Origin: Microcebus murinus | Taxonomy: Eukaryota; Chordata; Mammalia; Primates; Cheirogaleidae | Direction: 5' to 3' | DNA length: 64,000 nucleotides | NCBI RefSeq assembly: GCF_040939455.1 | Contig: NC_134112.1 | Location: 69,066,001 to 69,130,000, forward strand | Shown: piece by piece, positions 48,900-58,300 of the stretch | Layout of the letters: the number at the start of each line of letters is the position of its first letter | How positions within the stretch are numbered: position 1 is the first letter of the stretch | The notes under the pieces: generated by a model | What the model was told of the DNA's origin: nothing | Database searches by the model: none | Seen by the model: the letters and a program-made list of their open reading frames with translations, nothing else | Translations under genes and position numbers: made by a program

Positions 48900-49285
48900 A
48901 GCCATTCATTCAACATGTTTCATTGAGTATTTATAATTTCTTAGAAATGGACAGACATCTGCAAATAAAATACACTAACCATTGCTTGAGTAGGTCAGCT
49001 TGAGTATGGAAGTGCAGAAGGAGGAAGACATTAGTCTTGATGAGTACCATTAAAAAGATGCTACAGAGGCACACTGAGAAAGATTGTATTAAGTGGCATT
49101 GGGAGTAACAGCATTCCAGAAGAGGAAAAGACAGGAGCCAAAGCTCAGAGGTTTGGGTAGTATTGAAGAGTACAGTTTAGCTTAAGTATGGAGTTTATTT
49201 AGGAAGAAGAGGAAAGTAACTTTTAAAAGGAAATATATGGAGCCATCAATGCTAGATTCTGAGGTCTGAATTTCACTTTTTAGAT
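48900..49285 (-). mobile_element. L2 LINE fragment
   Basis: Reversed L2: 'gccattcattcaacatgtttcattgagtatttataa', then 'gtaacagcattccagaagaggaaaagacaggagccaaagctcagaggtttgg' matching 'agcattccaggcagagggaacagcatgtgcaaaggcc'. Diverged. Confidence 0.65.
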
Positions 49286-49453
49286 ACAGGGAAAAAATGA
49301 ATTTTTATGGGTAAGAGAACCTCATACCAGAATATTTTTGTATGAATTTAAGAAGTCACTGAGATTAGTGAAAGAAGTTATTTCTAGCATTACTAGATAT
49401 GACAAAGAAATGCAGTGTAGATTTGGAGAGCAGGATTAAAATTTTCCTTGAGG

Positions 49454-49866
49454 ATCATGTAGTATTTACCTTTCCGTACCTGTTTTTTTAACTTAACATA
49501 ATGTCCTCTAGGCTCATTCATGTTGTTGCAAATAACAGAATTTCATTCTTTTTTATGATTGAATAGTATTCCATCATATATATTTTATACACACACACAT
49601 ATATATACACACAAAAATATATATACATACACACACACACACACACACACACAATGTTTCTTTATCCATTCATCCACCAATGGACACTTTGGTTGATTCT
49701 ATGTCTTGGCTGTTGTAAGTAGTGCCACAGTAAAAATGGTAGTGCATATCTGTCTTTGACATAACTGACTTCATTTCCTTTGGATACATACTCAGTAATG
49801 AGATTACTGGATCATGTAATGGTTCTATTTTTAATTTTTTGAGGAACCTTCATACTGTTTTCCCTA
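49454..49866 (-). mobile_element. L1 LINE (L1M-type), inverted 5' portion (twin priming)
   Basis: Antisense end of ORF2 and start of the 3' UTR: 'gtagtatttacctttccgtacctg', 'cttaacataatgtcctctaggctcattcatgttgttgcaaataacagaatttcattc', 'gaatagtattccatcatatat', 'tctttatccattcatccaccaatggacactttggttgattc'. In L1 order this segment ends just where the sense segment at 49867 begins, with only a few bases missing. Contains the microsatellite at 49575-49653. Confidence 0.88.
49575..49653. repeat. TA/CA microsatellite grown inside L1
   Basis: 'catatatattttatacacacacacatatatatacacac...catacacacacacacacac' replaces the short 'tatatata' tract that lies just upstream of the codons for YTMEYY in L1 ORF2 (reversed here). 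The flanking L1 bases on both sides are recognisable, so the array grew in place. Confidence 0.85.
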
Positions 49867-50249
49867 ATGACATTACTGATGTACATTTGTATATGGAATC
49901 TTAAAAAGTGGATTTCATAGAAGTAGAGAGTAGAATGGTGGCTACCAGGGGCTGGGGGTTTTGGGAGTTTTGGAAAGATATTGCTCAAGGGATATAAAAT
50001 TTCAATTAGCCAGTAGAAATAAGTTCAAGAGATCTATTGTACAATGTGGTGACTATAGTTAATATATTGTATTCTTGAAAGATACTAAGAGAGTGCATGT
50101 AAAGTGTTTTTACCACAAAAATGATTCTAATTTGAGATAATACATGTTAATTAGATAGATTTATTCATTCCACAATGTATATATACTTCAGAATGAATAT
50201 GATGTACACAGTAAATACATATAATTTTATCTGTCAATGTAATAAAAAC
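49867..50249 (+). mobile_element. L1 LINE (L1M-type), direct 3' portion
   Basis: Sense L1 3' UTR: 'tttgtatatggaatcttaaaaagtggatttcatagaagtagagagtagaatggtggctaccaggggctggggg', 'atctattgtacaatgtggtgactatagttaatatattgtattcttgaaa', ending 'attttatctgtcaatgtaataaaaac'. The probable target duplication is diverged: attttccttgagg (49441-49453) against atttccttgaag-like sequence (50250-50261). Confidence 0.88.
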
Positions 50250-50523
50250 ATTTCCTTGAAGAAAATATAATTATATTATTGATAACCTGAAAATAACTAT
50301 GAACACCTTCATCATGACTAATTAGAAAACATATACTAAAATACCAAGTACTAAAATTATAGTTTTTCTATATACTGGTGAGAAGATAAAATGGGTTAAC
50401 AACAGCAATGAAAAATGTAAGATAATTAGGGATAGTCAAAAATTTTCAATGGAAGCTTATTAAAAATATTTTAAAGCTTATCTGACATTTTTATATATGA
50501 AAAATAGCAGTAAATGGGAAAAT
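50250..50523. other. AT-rich spacer
   Basis: No gene or repeat recognised. Confidence 0.4.
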
Positions 50524-51245
50524 ATTTATTCATACAATCAACATTTATTGAATATATATCCCATACTGATCACTATTCCAGGCATAGGGAATAGAGCATT
50601 GAACAAGTCACATATGTTTCCTCCCTTCATGGAACATGAGAGAAAGCAACAAATAATAAACATAGAAAAGTTAGGCAATAATATTTTCTATTTCTAAATG
50701 ATGGAAATAAAACAGGATAATATGAATGGGAATGACAATGGAGCTACTTTACACTGGGTTTTTCAGGAAGGTGGTACTGACGAAGTAAAATTTAAACTGT
50801 GATTGGGAATGTAAGAACTATCTTATGAGGAGCATTTGAGGCAGAGAGAAGAGCTGTTAAGATGTTCTAAAATGGCAGTGAGGAACAATAAGAGGGCAAA
50901 TATGGCCAAAGCTGGAAGCAAGATAAACAAAGAGAAGAATGATAATGAGTTGAGGCTGGAGGGTTATGTGTGGACCAGATCACATGGGTTCTTGGTACAG
51001 TAGACACACGGCCATCAGAGGGTCTTCGGAAAGAGAGTGACTCAATTTTATTTTCATTTTGAAAATAGCAAAAGTATAGCAAGTCTGATAATTAGGAGGT
51101 AATTCAGCAGGTGAGACCAGAGATGATAGTGGTTTAAACAATTGTGGTAGGAATGGAGAAAGAGTTCATCAGATTAGATTTGGAATTTGAATTGAAATAA
51201 TATCCTAGCAGTTTGTATGTAAGTAAGAGAGAAAAGAGAAATCTA
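50524..51245 (-). mobile_element. L2 LINE, long 3' fragment
   Basis: Reversed L2 over more than 700 bases: 'caatcaacatttattgaatatatatcccatactgatcactattccaggcatagggaatagagcattgaacaag', 'cttcatggaacatgagag', 'gaggctggagggttatgtgtggaccagatcacatgg', 'gagagtgactcaattttattttcattttg', 'aattcagcaggtgagaccagagatgatagtggtttaaac'. Collinear with the reversed L2 consensus as I know it. The longest L2 copy here. Confidence 0.75.
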
Positions 51246-51257
51246 AGATGAAGCTTA

Positions 51258-51285
51258 GTTTTTCTTTTCTTTTCTTTTCTTTTTT
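51258..51285. repeat. (TTTTC)n microsatellite
   Basis: Five or so units of tttc/ttttc in a pyrimidine tract (gtttttcttttcttttcttt). Simple slippage repeat. Confidence 0.9.
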
Positions 51286-51489
51286 CCCTTGAGAAACCAA
51301 GTGGAAAGTGACTGCATTAACCAAGAGAGAAGACGGGGAGGAGGAGTTATAATAGATACAGACCTTTTATTTAAAAACCATCATATTATGAAAAAACAAT
51401 CTAAACTGTGAACAAAGTCACAGATTTTTTAAGTAAATTGGCTAGTTGCAATGAAAAAAAGTTACATTTTTTGACAATATCATTTGTAA

Positions 51490-51787
51490 TTTTTTTTTTT
51501 TTTTTTTTTGAGACAGGCTTTTACTCTGCTGCCCGGGATAGAGTACAGTGGTGTCATCATAGCTCACTGTGGCTTCACTCCTGGGCTCAAGGGATCCTCC
51601 TGCCTCAGCCTCCTGAATAGTTGGGAATACAGGCGCTTGCCACCACACCTAGCTATTTTTTTCTATTTTTTGGTATAGATGGGGTCTGGCTATGTTGCTC
51701 AGACTAGTCTAGAATTCTTGATCAAGTGATCCCCCCACCTTGGCCTACCAAAGTGCTACTATTACAGCATAAGCCACCATACCCAGC
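51490..51787 (-). mobile_element. Alu SINE, older AluJ-like dimer
   Basis: Antisense Alu: T-run 51490-51509, 'gagacaggcttttactctgctgcccggga', 'catcatagctcactgtggc', middle 'ctatttttttctattttttggtatagatggggtctggctatgttgctcag', ending '...ataagccaccatacccagc'. It lacks the 'ggccaattaatttc' linker of the other three copies and has lost nearly all CpGs, so it belongs to the older AluJ-like layer shared more widely among primates. The open frames across it are not genes. Confidence 0.93.
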
Positions 51788-51799
51788 ATATAAAATTCT

Positions 51800-52330
51800 T
51801 AATATATTTAAATAAATGTAAAATTGTAGCTATCCAAAATCTCACCAAAAAATTTTCAAATATTAATTTAATCTTGGATTAGAAAAGAGCTTCTTAGACA
51901 AGATATGAAAGGAATCACAAAGAGAAAAGAGGTTAAATTATATAACAATTAAACAAACTGGGAATATATTTGCAAAAAATGTATCAAATCTTATATATTC
52001 TTAATATTTTATGAAGTGCACTTTAGAATCAATAAAAACACACCAGAATATAAAAATGAGCAAAAAGCTGTGAACAGGCAATTTGCAAAATACAAGTGGC
52101 CAATGAAAATGAAGAAAAAGTTTAAATTCACTAGTAATTTTTTAAAGTAAATTATACACAACAGTGGTATATACCATTGCTTTATTAGCAATGTTAAAAA
52201 AAGATTTTAGTTTGGGTAAAGTAGATGAGCATTTCTATGCATAGTGTAAATTACTATAATTTTTCTGGGATAAAAACCCAGAAACACAAAAAAGTTTCTC
52301 AGGTTTATATATCCAGGAGTAGCACTGCAG
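51800..52330 (+). mobile_element. L1/HAL1-type ORF2 fragment
   Basis: Sense: 'aactgggaatatatttgcaaaaaatgtatc', 'tgagcaaaaagctgtgaacaggcaatttgcaaaatacaagtggccaatgaaaatgaagaaaaagtttaaattcactagtaat', then 'gtaaattactataatttttctggg', 'tttatatatccaggagtagcac'. This is the order of the ORF2 C-terminal half of an old L1M or HAL1 element. Frame broken. Confidence 0.65.
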
Positions 52331-52394
52331 GACTCTGGATAACCTCATGTTAAGCTCTCTCACCAACAAACTTTCTCACCAAGGTTTTCTATTC

Positions 52395-52515
52395 ACCTTT
52401 GAAATGGAGATGAACCCAGCAGCTATCTGAAAGAGCTGTTGTGAGTTAATTTAAAGCACTCAGTGAACAATGCTTGGAAGATAGTGAGCACTAAGTATTT
52501 ATTGGTAGTTGCTGT
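52395..52515 (+). mobile_element. MIR SINE remnant
   Basis: Sense MIR 3' half: 'tttgaaatggagatgaac...agctatctgaaagagctgttgtgagttaatttaaagcactcagtgaacaatgcttggaagatagtgagcactaagtatttattgg'. Confidence 0.75.
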
Positions 52516-52544
52516 TATCTCACATTTTAATTTTCTGCAATAGC

Positions 52545-52830
52545 TTGTAAAGTGGTTATCTTTATTATTTCACTTTGTATTTTTTTGATTACCAATAAGA
52601 TTGATTATCTACTCATAAAAGGTTAATTGCTCAGCCTTCTCTCAGTAAATTGAATATTCATGTCATTTGACATTTTTTTCTATTAGGTTTTTCTCATTTT
52701 TCTGACTGACTTGCAAGAATCCCTGGGTATATCCTAGGTATTAATTCTATGTTGGTTTTAGGTTTTGCCAGTATCTTTTCCCATTTTTTCATCTACTTGT
52801 TAACTTTTTCTGTGGAATACTTTTAAAAAT
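52545..52830 (-). mobile_element. L1/HAL1-type ORF2 fragment
   Basis: Reversed L1 ORF2: 'gtatttttttgattaccaataagattgattatctactcataaaagg', 'ttctattaggtttttctcatttttctgactgacttgcaagaatccctgggtatatcctaggtattaattctatgttgg', 'gccagtatcttttcccattttttcatctacttg'. Opposite in orientation to, and partly the same L1 region as, the fragment at 51800, so it is probably a separate insertion. Confidence 0.7.
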
Positions 52831-52834
52831 AATT

Positions 52835-53055
52835 ATGCAATGCTTAGTATGTGCCTGGCACTGTTTTAAGAGCTTGGGATACATTCATAAACAAAAGAAA
52901 ACAAAAATTCCTAACTTATGGAACTTGTACTTGAGTAGAGGTGGAGGCAGAGGAATATGATTTTTAAAACTCCGATTAACTAAATAAATAGTACTATGTG
53001 TTAAAAGCAGTAAGAGTTACTGGGGAAAGAATAAACCAATATAAGGGAGCTAGGG
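52835..53055 (-). mobile_element. L2 LINE 3' fragment
   Basis: Reversed L2: 'caatgcttagtatgtgcctggcactgttttaagagcttgggatacattcataaacaaaag', 'ttcctaacttatggaacttgtacttgagtagagg'. The 5'-most part of the reversed 3' end is well conserved. Confidence 0.75.
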
Positions 53056-54074
53056 AATAAATACAAACCTTAATTTTGAAGTAGTCAAAAATCACTATTT
53101 CCTCTATAAAATTTATGTTTTTTTTTTCTTTTTGATGGGGGATGTTATACAAGAGAATAAAATATGAACAGATTTGTAAAACTCCCTTCATTTCTTATAA
53201 TTTTCCATTTATAGTTAAAGCTCATTTCTCCAGGATATTTGAGAATTGAGAAGCTCCTCATAAATTAATTTTTCCCATAATTGAAGCTCTTTACTTTAAA
53301 TATTGAAACACATTATTCCTAAAAATAAAAATACATTCCACTTTTCCTATTTAAAAGTCATATACACCTCACAATACATGTTAAAGAAAAAGATTATTCA
53401 GTGATACATGAGCTCAACTCTGATATAGCATGGGCAAGTGGGAATTTATAACCAAGGAGTAGGATGCGGGTCAGTGCATGGAAAATTACCAAGAGGGAAT
53501 GTCTGAGGTAAGGGGGATTCTGGGTAAACTGACCTAACAAAATTCTTACTGAACAGAGACCAAAATGATCAGACATCACCTAGGGATGGAGAGGGTGAGG
53601 AACCTGATTAGATATGGAGGATTGTGGATTCTGGCTAAACTGACTTAAAAGGGTTCTTTTTTATCAAGGAAATTATTGTTCTTATTTTTGCTCACTGCCA
53701 TCTTAGGGCATTTTAAGAACTCTCTGCTCAAAATGCTTCTCAGGGTTCTTTTTTATCAAGGATTTTACAAGGAAGTGCACAGATGGGCCTAGGAGAAGGT
53801 TTAGAGTCTGGCTAAAGTTTGGTCAACCAATAAAACTCTGTCATAGATTCCAATAATGTGGAGAAGTATTAAGAAAAAATTACAAATTATTGATAATGTC
53901 ATTACCCAAAAAAAACCCACCATTAACATTTAGAGGCATATTTTTCCAGAAAGTGTGTCCTGAGACTTTTGCTTTTCAAAATAAATGGTTTCTTCTAGAG
54001 AGTTGCAGAGATAGAGTCATAAAACTTACCGCCCTCTTCTTTTTTCCATCCCTCCCTCACTACCACTTAACTTA
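53056..54074. other. Unique sequence with a degenerate duplicated unit
   Basis: No gene recognised. 53515-53640 shows a word such as 'ggattctgggtaaactgacctaac' (53515) repeated as 'ggattctggctaaactgacttaaa' (53627), with a weaker third echo 'gagtctggctaaagtttgg' (53805). A pair of exact 20-bp repeats is entered separately. It may be a decayed repeat internal region, not identified. Confidence 0.45.
53650..53762. repeat. Exact 20-bp direct repeats bracketing 73 bp
   Basis: gggttcttttttatcaagga at 53650-53669 is repeated exactly at 53743-53762. The 73 bases between look unrelated to the flanks. Read on the minus strand the insert ends in A-rich sequence (gtgagcaaaaataagaacaa), as a short retrotransposed piece might. 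Confidence 0.85.
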
Positions 54075-54300
54075 TTTCCCTGGCACCATTCACATACTGC
54101 CTCACTTAAGCCCCACAACAATGCTGCTGGGTTAGAACTATCATTCACATGTTAACAGTGAAGAAGAAAGAATCTCAGGAAGATAAGTTTTTATAAGATA
54201 ATTTTCTTGCAGTTCAGTGATTTATTTTTATGGTGGAGCTGAAGGTCAAAGCCAGGTCTGTTAGATTACATAGCCCTTCTCTCTATACTGTGCTAATCTC
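54075..54300 (-). mobile_element. MIR SINE
   Basis: Reversed MIR: 'cctggcaccattcacatactgcctcacttaagccccacaacaatgctgctgggttagaactatcattcac', 'gtgaagaagaaagaatctcaggaag', 'tggtggagctgaaggtcaaagccaggtctgttagattacatagcccttctctctatactgtgctaatc'. Near full length. Confidence 0.8.
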
Positions 54301-54844
54301 TCACCTGTGGCTGAAGGCATTGCATTGCAACCTTTAACATTTGAAGTGAAAGCAAAGTGAATCAAATGCTATTTATAGTATACTTTTTTAGAATATTGTG
54401 TACAGCTTAGGTTACTACCCTAAAATAAAAGGATACTAAAAAGGATACAGAGAAAATAAAGATAGAAAAATGAAATAGTTATGAAATCCATCTCTATCAT
54501 TTCTTGAGGAAAGACTCAATAGGTTTGACTTGTTTAACTTAGACAAGAGGAAACTGAAATATTGAAAAAGAATTTTTAAAGATGATGGTTTTAATACATG
54601 TAAACCATAAATTAAGAGGAAGACATAAATTCAAATTAAAGCAGAAGTATTTGAATATAAGGAATGATATTTTCATTGTCAAGATGCTTGCAAGAGGGGC
54701 TGGAAGAGTTTCCACCACTAGAGATATTTGGGTAAAGAACACAAAGAGTTATTTGTGTTAAGATAGGTGGATACCTATCTTAAATAGTTTACCCAATTGC
54801 CAATTGACTACTGAAGTCCACACTAGTCTTCATCAATTAATTAA
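54301..54844. other. AT-rich unique sequence
   Basis: No gene recognised. An inverted pair lies at 54762-54781 (agataggtggatacctatct), a 20-base near-perfect palindrome of no obvious role. Confidence 0.45.
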
Positions 54845-54915
54845 TCCATTAAAGAAATATTTATTGAGGACCTACCATGTGCCAGGCACAGTTGTGTATG
54901 CTGGTGTAAACAAGC
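54845..54915 (-). mobile_element. L2 LINE 3' end fragment
   Basis: 'tccattaaagaaatatttattgaggacctaccatgtgccaggcacagttgtgtatgctggtgtaaacaagctg' is the reversed L2 terminus ('aacaaatatttattgagcacctactatgtgccaggcac'), short but well conserved. Confidence 0.75.
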
Positions 54916-55058
54916 TGATTCAGACCACATAAGTTGTTAAAATCTATTCTTGTCTCATGCCATTACAAAAACTCTACAACATGTCTTATGCAAGTGAATT
55001 TGTTTGCTCCTCTACTGCTTCTTCTACTCTTTATCAAGTGCATCCTGCTTAATTTCCA
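54916..55058. other. Short spacer
   Basis: Nothing recognised. Confidence 0.3.
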
Positions 55059-55392
55059 CAGGTCCATAATCCCTTATCACAAGTACTTGGGAGATACATT
55101 TCAAAATTCAGAATTCTTTGAATTATAGAAAGATAATAACATGCATATTCTGTATATTATGTAACAACCCCTGCAGAGTTGGGCAGCACCTTCTAATCAA
55201 ACACAATGATATATCTGCAGTAAAATACATGCATACAAATACTGATAGTCTCATGTCAGTTTAGTTGTGTTTTATTGCCAAATGAGTTCAAGTTAGGTCA
55301 AATTTTATCATCCACTGAATCACAATAAGCAAACAAAAATCTTTGATTTTCAGAGATTTTTGTATATCATAATTGTTGATATGAGATTGTTT
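55059..55392. mobile_element. Tigger-like MITE (probable)
   Basis: Left end 'caggtccataatcccttatcacaagtacttgggagatacatttcaaaattcagaattctttgaattatag' and right end 'caaaaatctttgattttcagagatttttgtatatcataattg' show the broken inverted pattern of the Tigger-derived MITEs whose ends read 'aatcccttatccgaaat...' / '...atttcggataagggatt'. Interior 'attatgtaacaacccctgcagagttgggcagcacc', 'caatgatatatctgcagtaaaata', 'tattgccaaatgagttcaagttaggtcaaattt' agrees. No transposase. Subfamily uncertain. Confidence 0.6.
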
Positions 55393-58300
55393 AGTATATT
55401 TGCAAGGAATTCTTGAGACTCACTCAGATTTGCAAAATATATTCCCAGAACACTAATGTACATGAGATTTAATGGTTAACTAACGAAAAGGAAAGAACCA
55501 CAATTCTTTACAGTTCTTGTGGCTTTTGTAAGTTAGCAGTCTTTGTGAATCTACAAGAGGCTCTAATATTTTTTTTACCATAGACCTACTTTCTGCAGAC
55601 TAGAGCCCTTCATTTTACAGCTAAACATGCAGAAGTTAAAAAAAAAAAAAAAAGGCATACATGGTATGATTTGAAGTTTGCAGGGGAATTCCCCTGAAAC
55701 CAAAATAATTTTTATAGCCAATGTAGTTTATTATTTAGCAACTTATTTCTGAGGTTAAGAAGGACCGACCCACTTTTCTTCTGCCCTCCTGAAGAAGGTG
55801 GACATTGATTCACCTTGGAGAGCAGCGTAAATTCACTGGTACTGTAATTAGCTTTATGAATGGTGTGACTTTTCACAAAAAGGGTAAACGACAGCACGTT
55901 GAGGGTGAAATTGGGATGAGTGCGGGGAAAGAAGAATGAGTGGAGAAAGGGATGTCAATATGAAATGATTATGACTTTACAAATTTGTCAAGATTTAGTC
56001 TTGTTTACCTACAGAAATGTTACTGTTTAGCAAATGTAAATAATTTGAAAATATGATTCAAGCAAGGAAAAAATATAAGTGTTTAGTCAATGAAAATTCT
56101 AAGTCAAAAGTTATAAACTAAGGGAAAATATCCTACATTTCACAACTATATGAAATAAATATTGTGTAATTAGAACTGGCTACATAAAACTTTATTGAGC
56201 ATTATCAAATATTGGTGTTTAGAAGGAGAAAAATTTCACCTATAATATGAAGGATTAAAATTATATAAACAAACCTACCTGCAGCTTGGTGGCAATCTGT
56301 GGACCAATGTTTTCTCAAAAATAAAGTACATCAATTGCTTCAGTGAAGAAAAGGCATATACACATTTAAAATCAAACTCACTTTTTAAAAATTAATAGGT
56401 TGTATAATAGGTAAATTACTGTGAAGTGTACTTGCCTGTTTAACTTTATATCTGCTTTGATTTTGTCAGTTTAGTTAATTCAAATAAAATTTATGAAGTT
56501 AACCACTTTCAAGAAAAGGAATAGGAGAACCTAATTTAACCTAGAGTGTCTCTTTTATTCTTCTGTTATTCATTTGAAGTGCCCTATCAGCTTGAACTGA
56601 CCAACTTCAGTCATTTTTACCCTTTTATTTTTTTTCTCTAATGTAAACTGAAATTCCCTGCTGTTCGTGGTATTTTAGTGTTTAGCATCATTTAATGAGC
56701 AGGTATCATTAAACTTAAAAGGTCCTTTTCTGTGTATTTCTGATTAGTTAGTGAAAGAACCAAAGAATTTCTCTTAATATATTTTGATGTTAGCCCATTT
56801 TAAATTCAAGTGTTTTTGAATGAAGTAGAAAATAATTTTGGTTAAAGTAGGATGGATTCTGTCAAGTGAATTTGTGGCCCGCTACTGTAGAATATAAATT
56901 GTTTTCAAGTGTCACTATATGATATTTCCCTTATAAATTTATGTGTATGGATTTCTAAATCATTTACTATACTTTTATTTTTTCCTGAAAAAAATAGACA
57001 TGTAGATAATTAAACAGATATTTTAACATTAAGGTCTATATAATCCTTATGATAAAAGCAATAGTTTAGTAAATATGTAACATTAGAAATGAAAATTCAT
57101 TTAATCAATTTCGCAGTACACTTACAGTCTCTTTTAAATTTTAATAAGGAATAAACTATTAACTAGGAAAAGAAATAGTAACATCTATTAATTACACAAT
57201 TCGCATTTGACATTCACATATACTGTACCTGACATTGCTAATATTTTATTATTATTTCTAATTTTGCTTTTAGGAAGAAAAGAATATCTGTCAGATAAAT
57301 AGCATGGAGCCAAAATAATGAGGCTAGAATGCAAGCAAAGGTCAGATAATGTGTAATAAGTTACAGATGGTATTGTGTGACATTAACACTGGTAACAGGT
57401 AAAAGATGTAATAGTGCTGCCTACTGGTAAGAAGTAGTAGTGTTTAAAGGGCAAGTGAAAATAGGTGTAGTAAACCAGTGCTCAGTGATATACATGATTA
57501 TCTAAGGTTGCTATTATTGTTACATATGATGTAAAATATTTTTTTCATTAGTTTTAATAGCAAATCCACTGTGAAGTTTTTATAAGAGTAAAATTTCTGG
57601 CATGAGATTTCTGGAGTTCTTTAATTTTTATTTTTGGAAATGTATATAAATAGCATACTCACACTCTTGCTGTCTCTTTTTAATCATGTGATGCCTGTAC
57701 AATTTGTCTTATGTATGGCCTTTCTTTGATAACATAGACTTTTTTTTTTAACATTGACAGCATTTCCAAAATATGTTTAGTTGAAAAATAAGACCTTGCC
57801 TATGAGAAATAACTGTCAGTTTTAGTAATAAACAAGTGGATAGTTTGATAGTCCACTGAGACCATTTATTCATAAAAAGAAGTATTATTTATATATGCAG
57901 CAATCAGTATATGATAAATTAGACTGCTTTTAAAGCTCTGATGTCAAAGTTTTAGAAAATTAAAAATAAGTTGTACCTATATGTAAGGATTACTTTTCCT
58001 ATGTTACACTTAAAATAAGTTAGAGTATTTTGTGCTAAAAATGTATATCAGTTTATTTTCCAATAAACTGATTTTGCTTATAGTCTTGAGAAGAAATTAC
58101 CATTATTTTATCATTAGCTCAACTCAAAATACAGGTTTTAACCAAGTTTAAAATTGATTGTATGATGTTTTTATACGTGTGACATGATGGACTTGTTTAA
58201 ATGTAATGATTTTATTCTTGTGATTTGAATTCTTATACGTATTTTAGCTTTAGTTTCATATTTCCATTACACAGTAAAAATAGTTGTTACAAAGTGAGGA

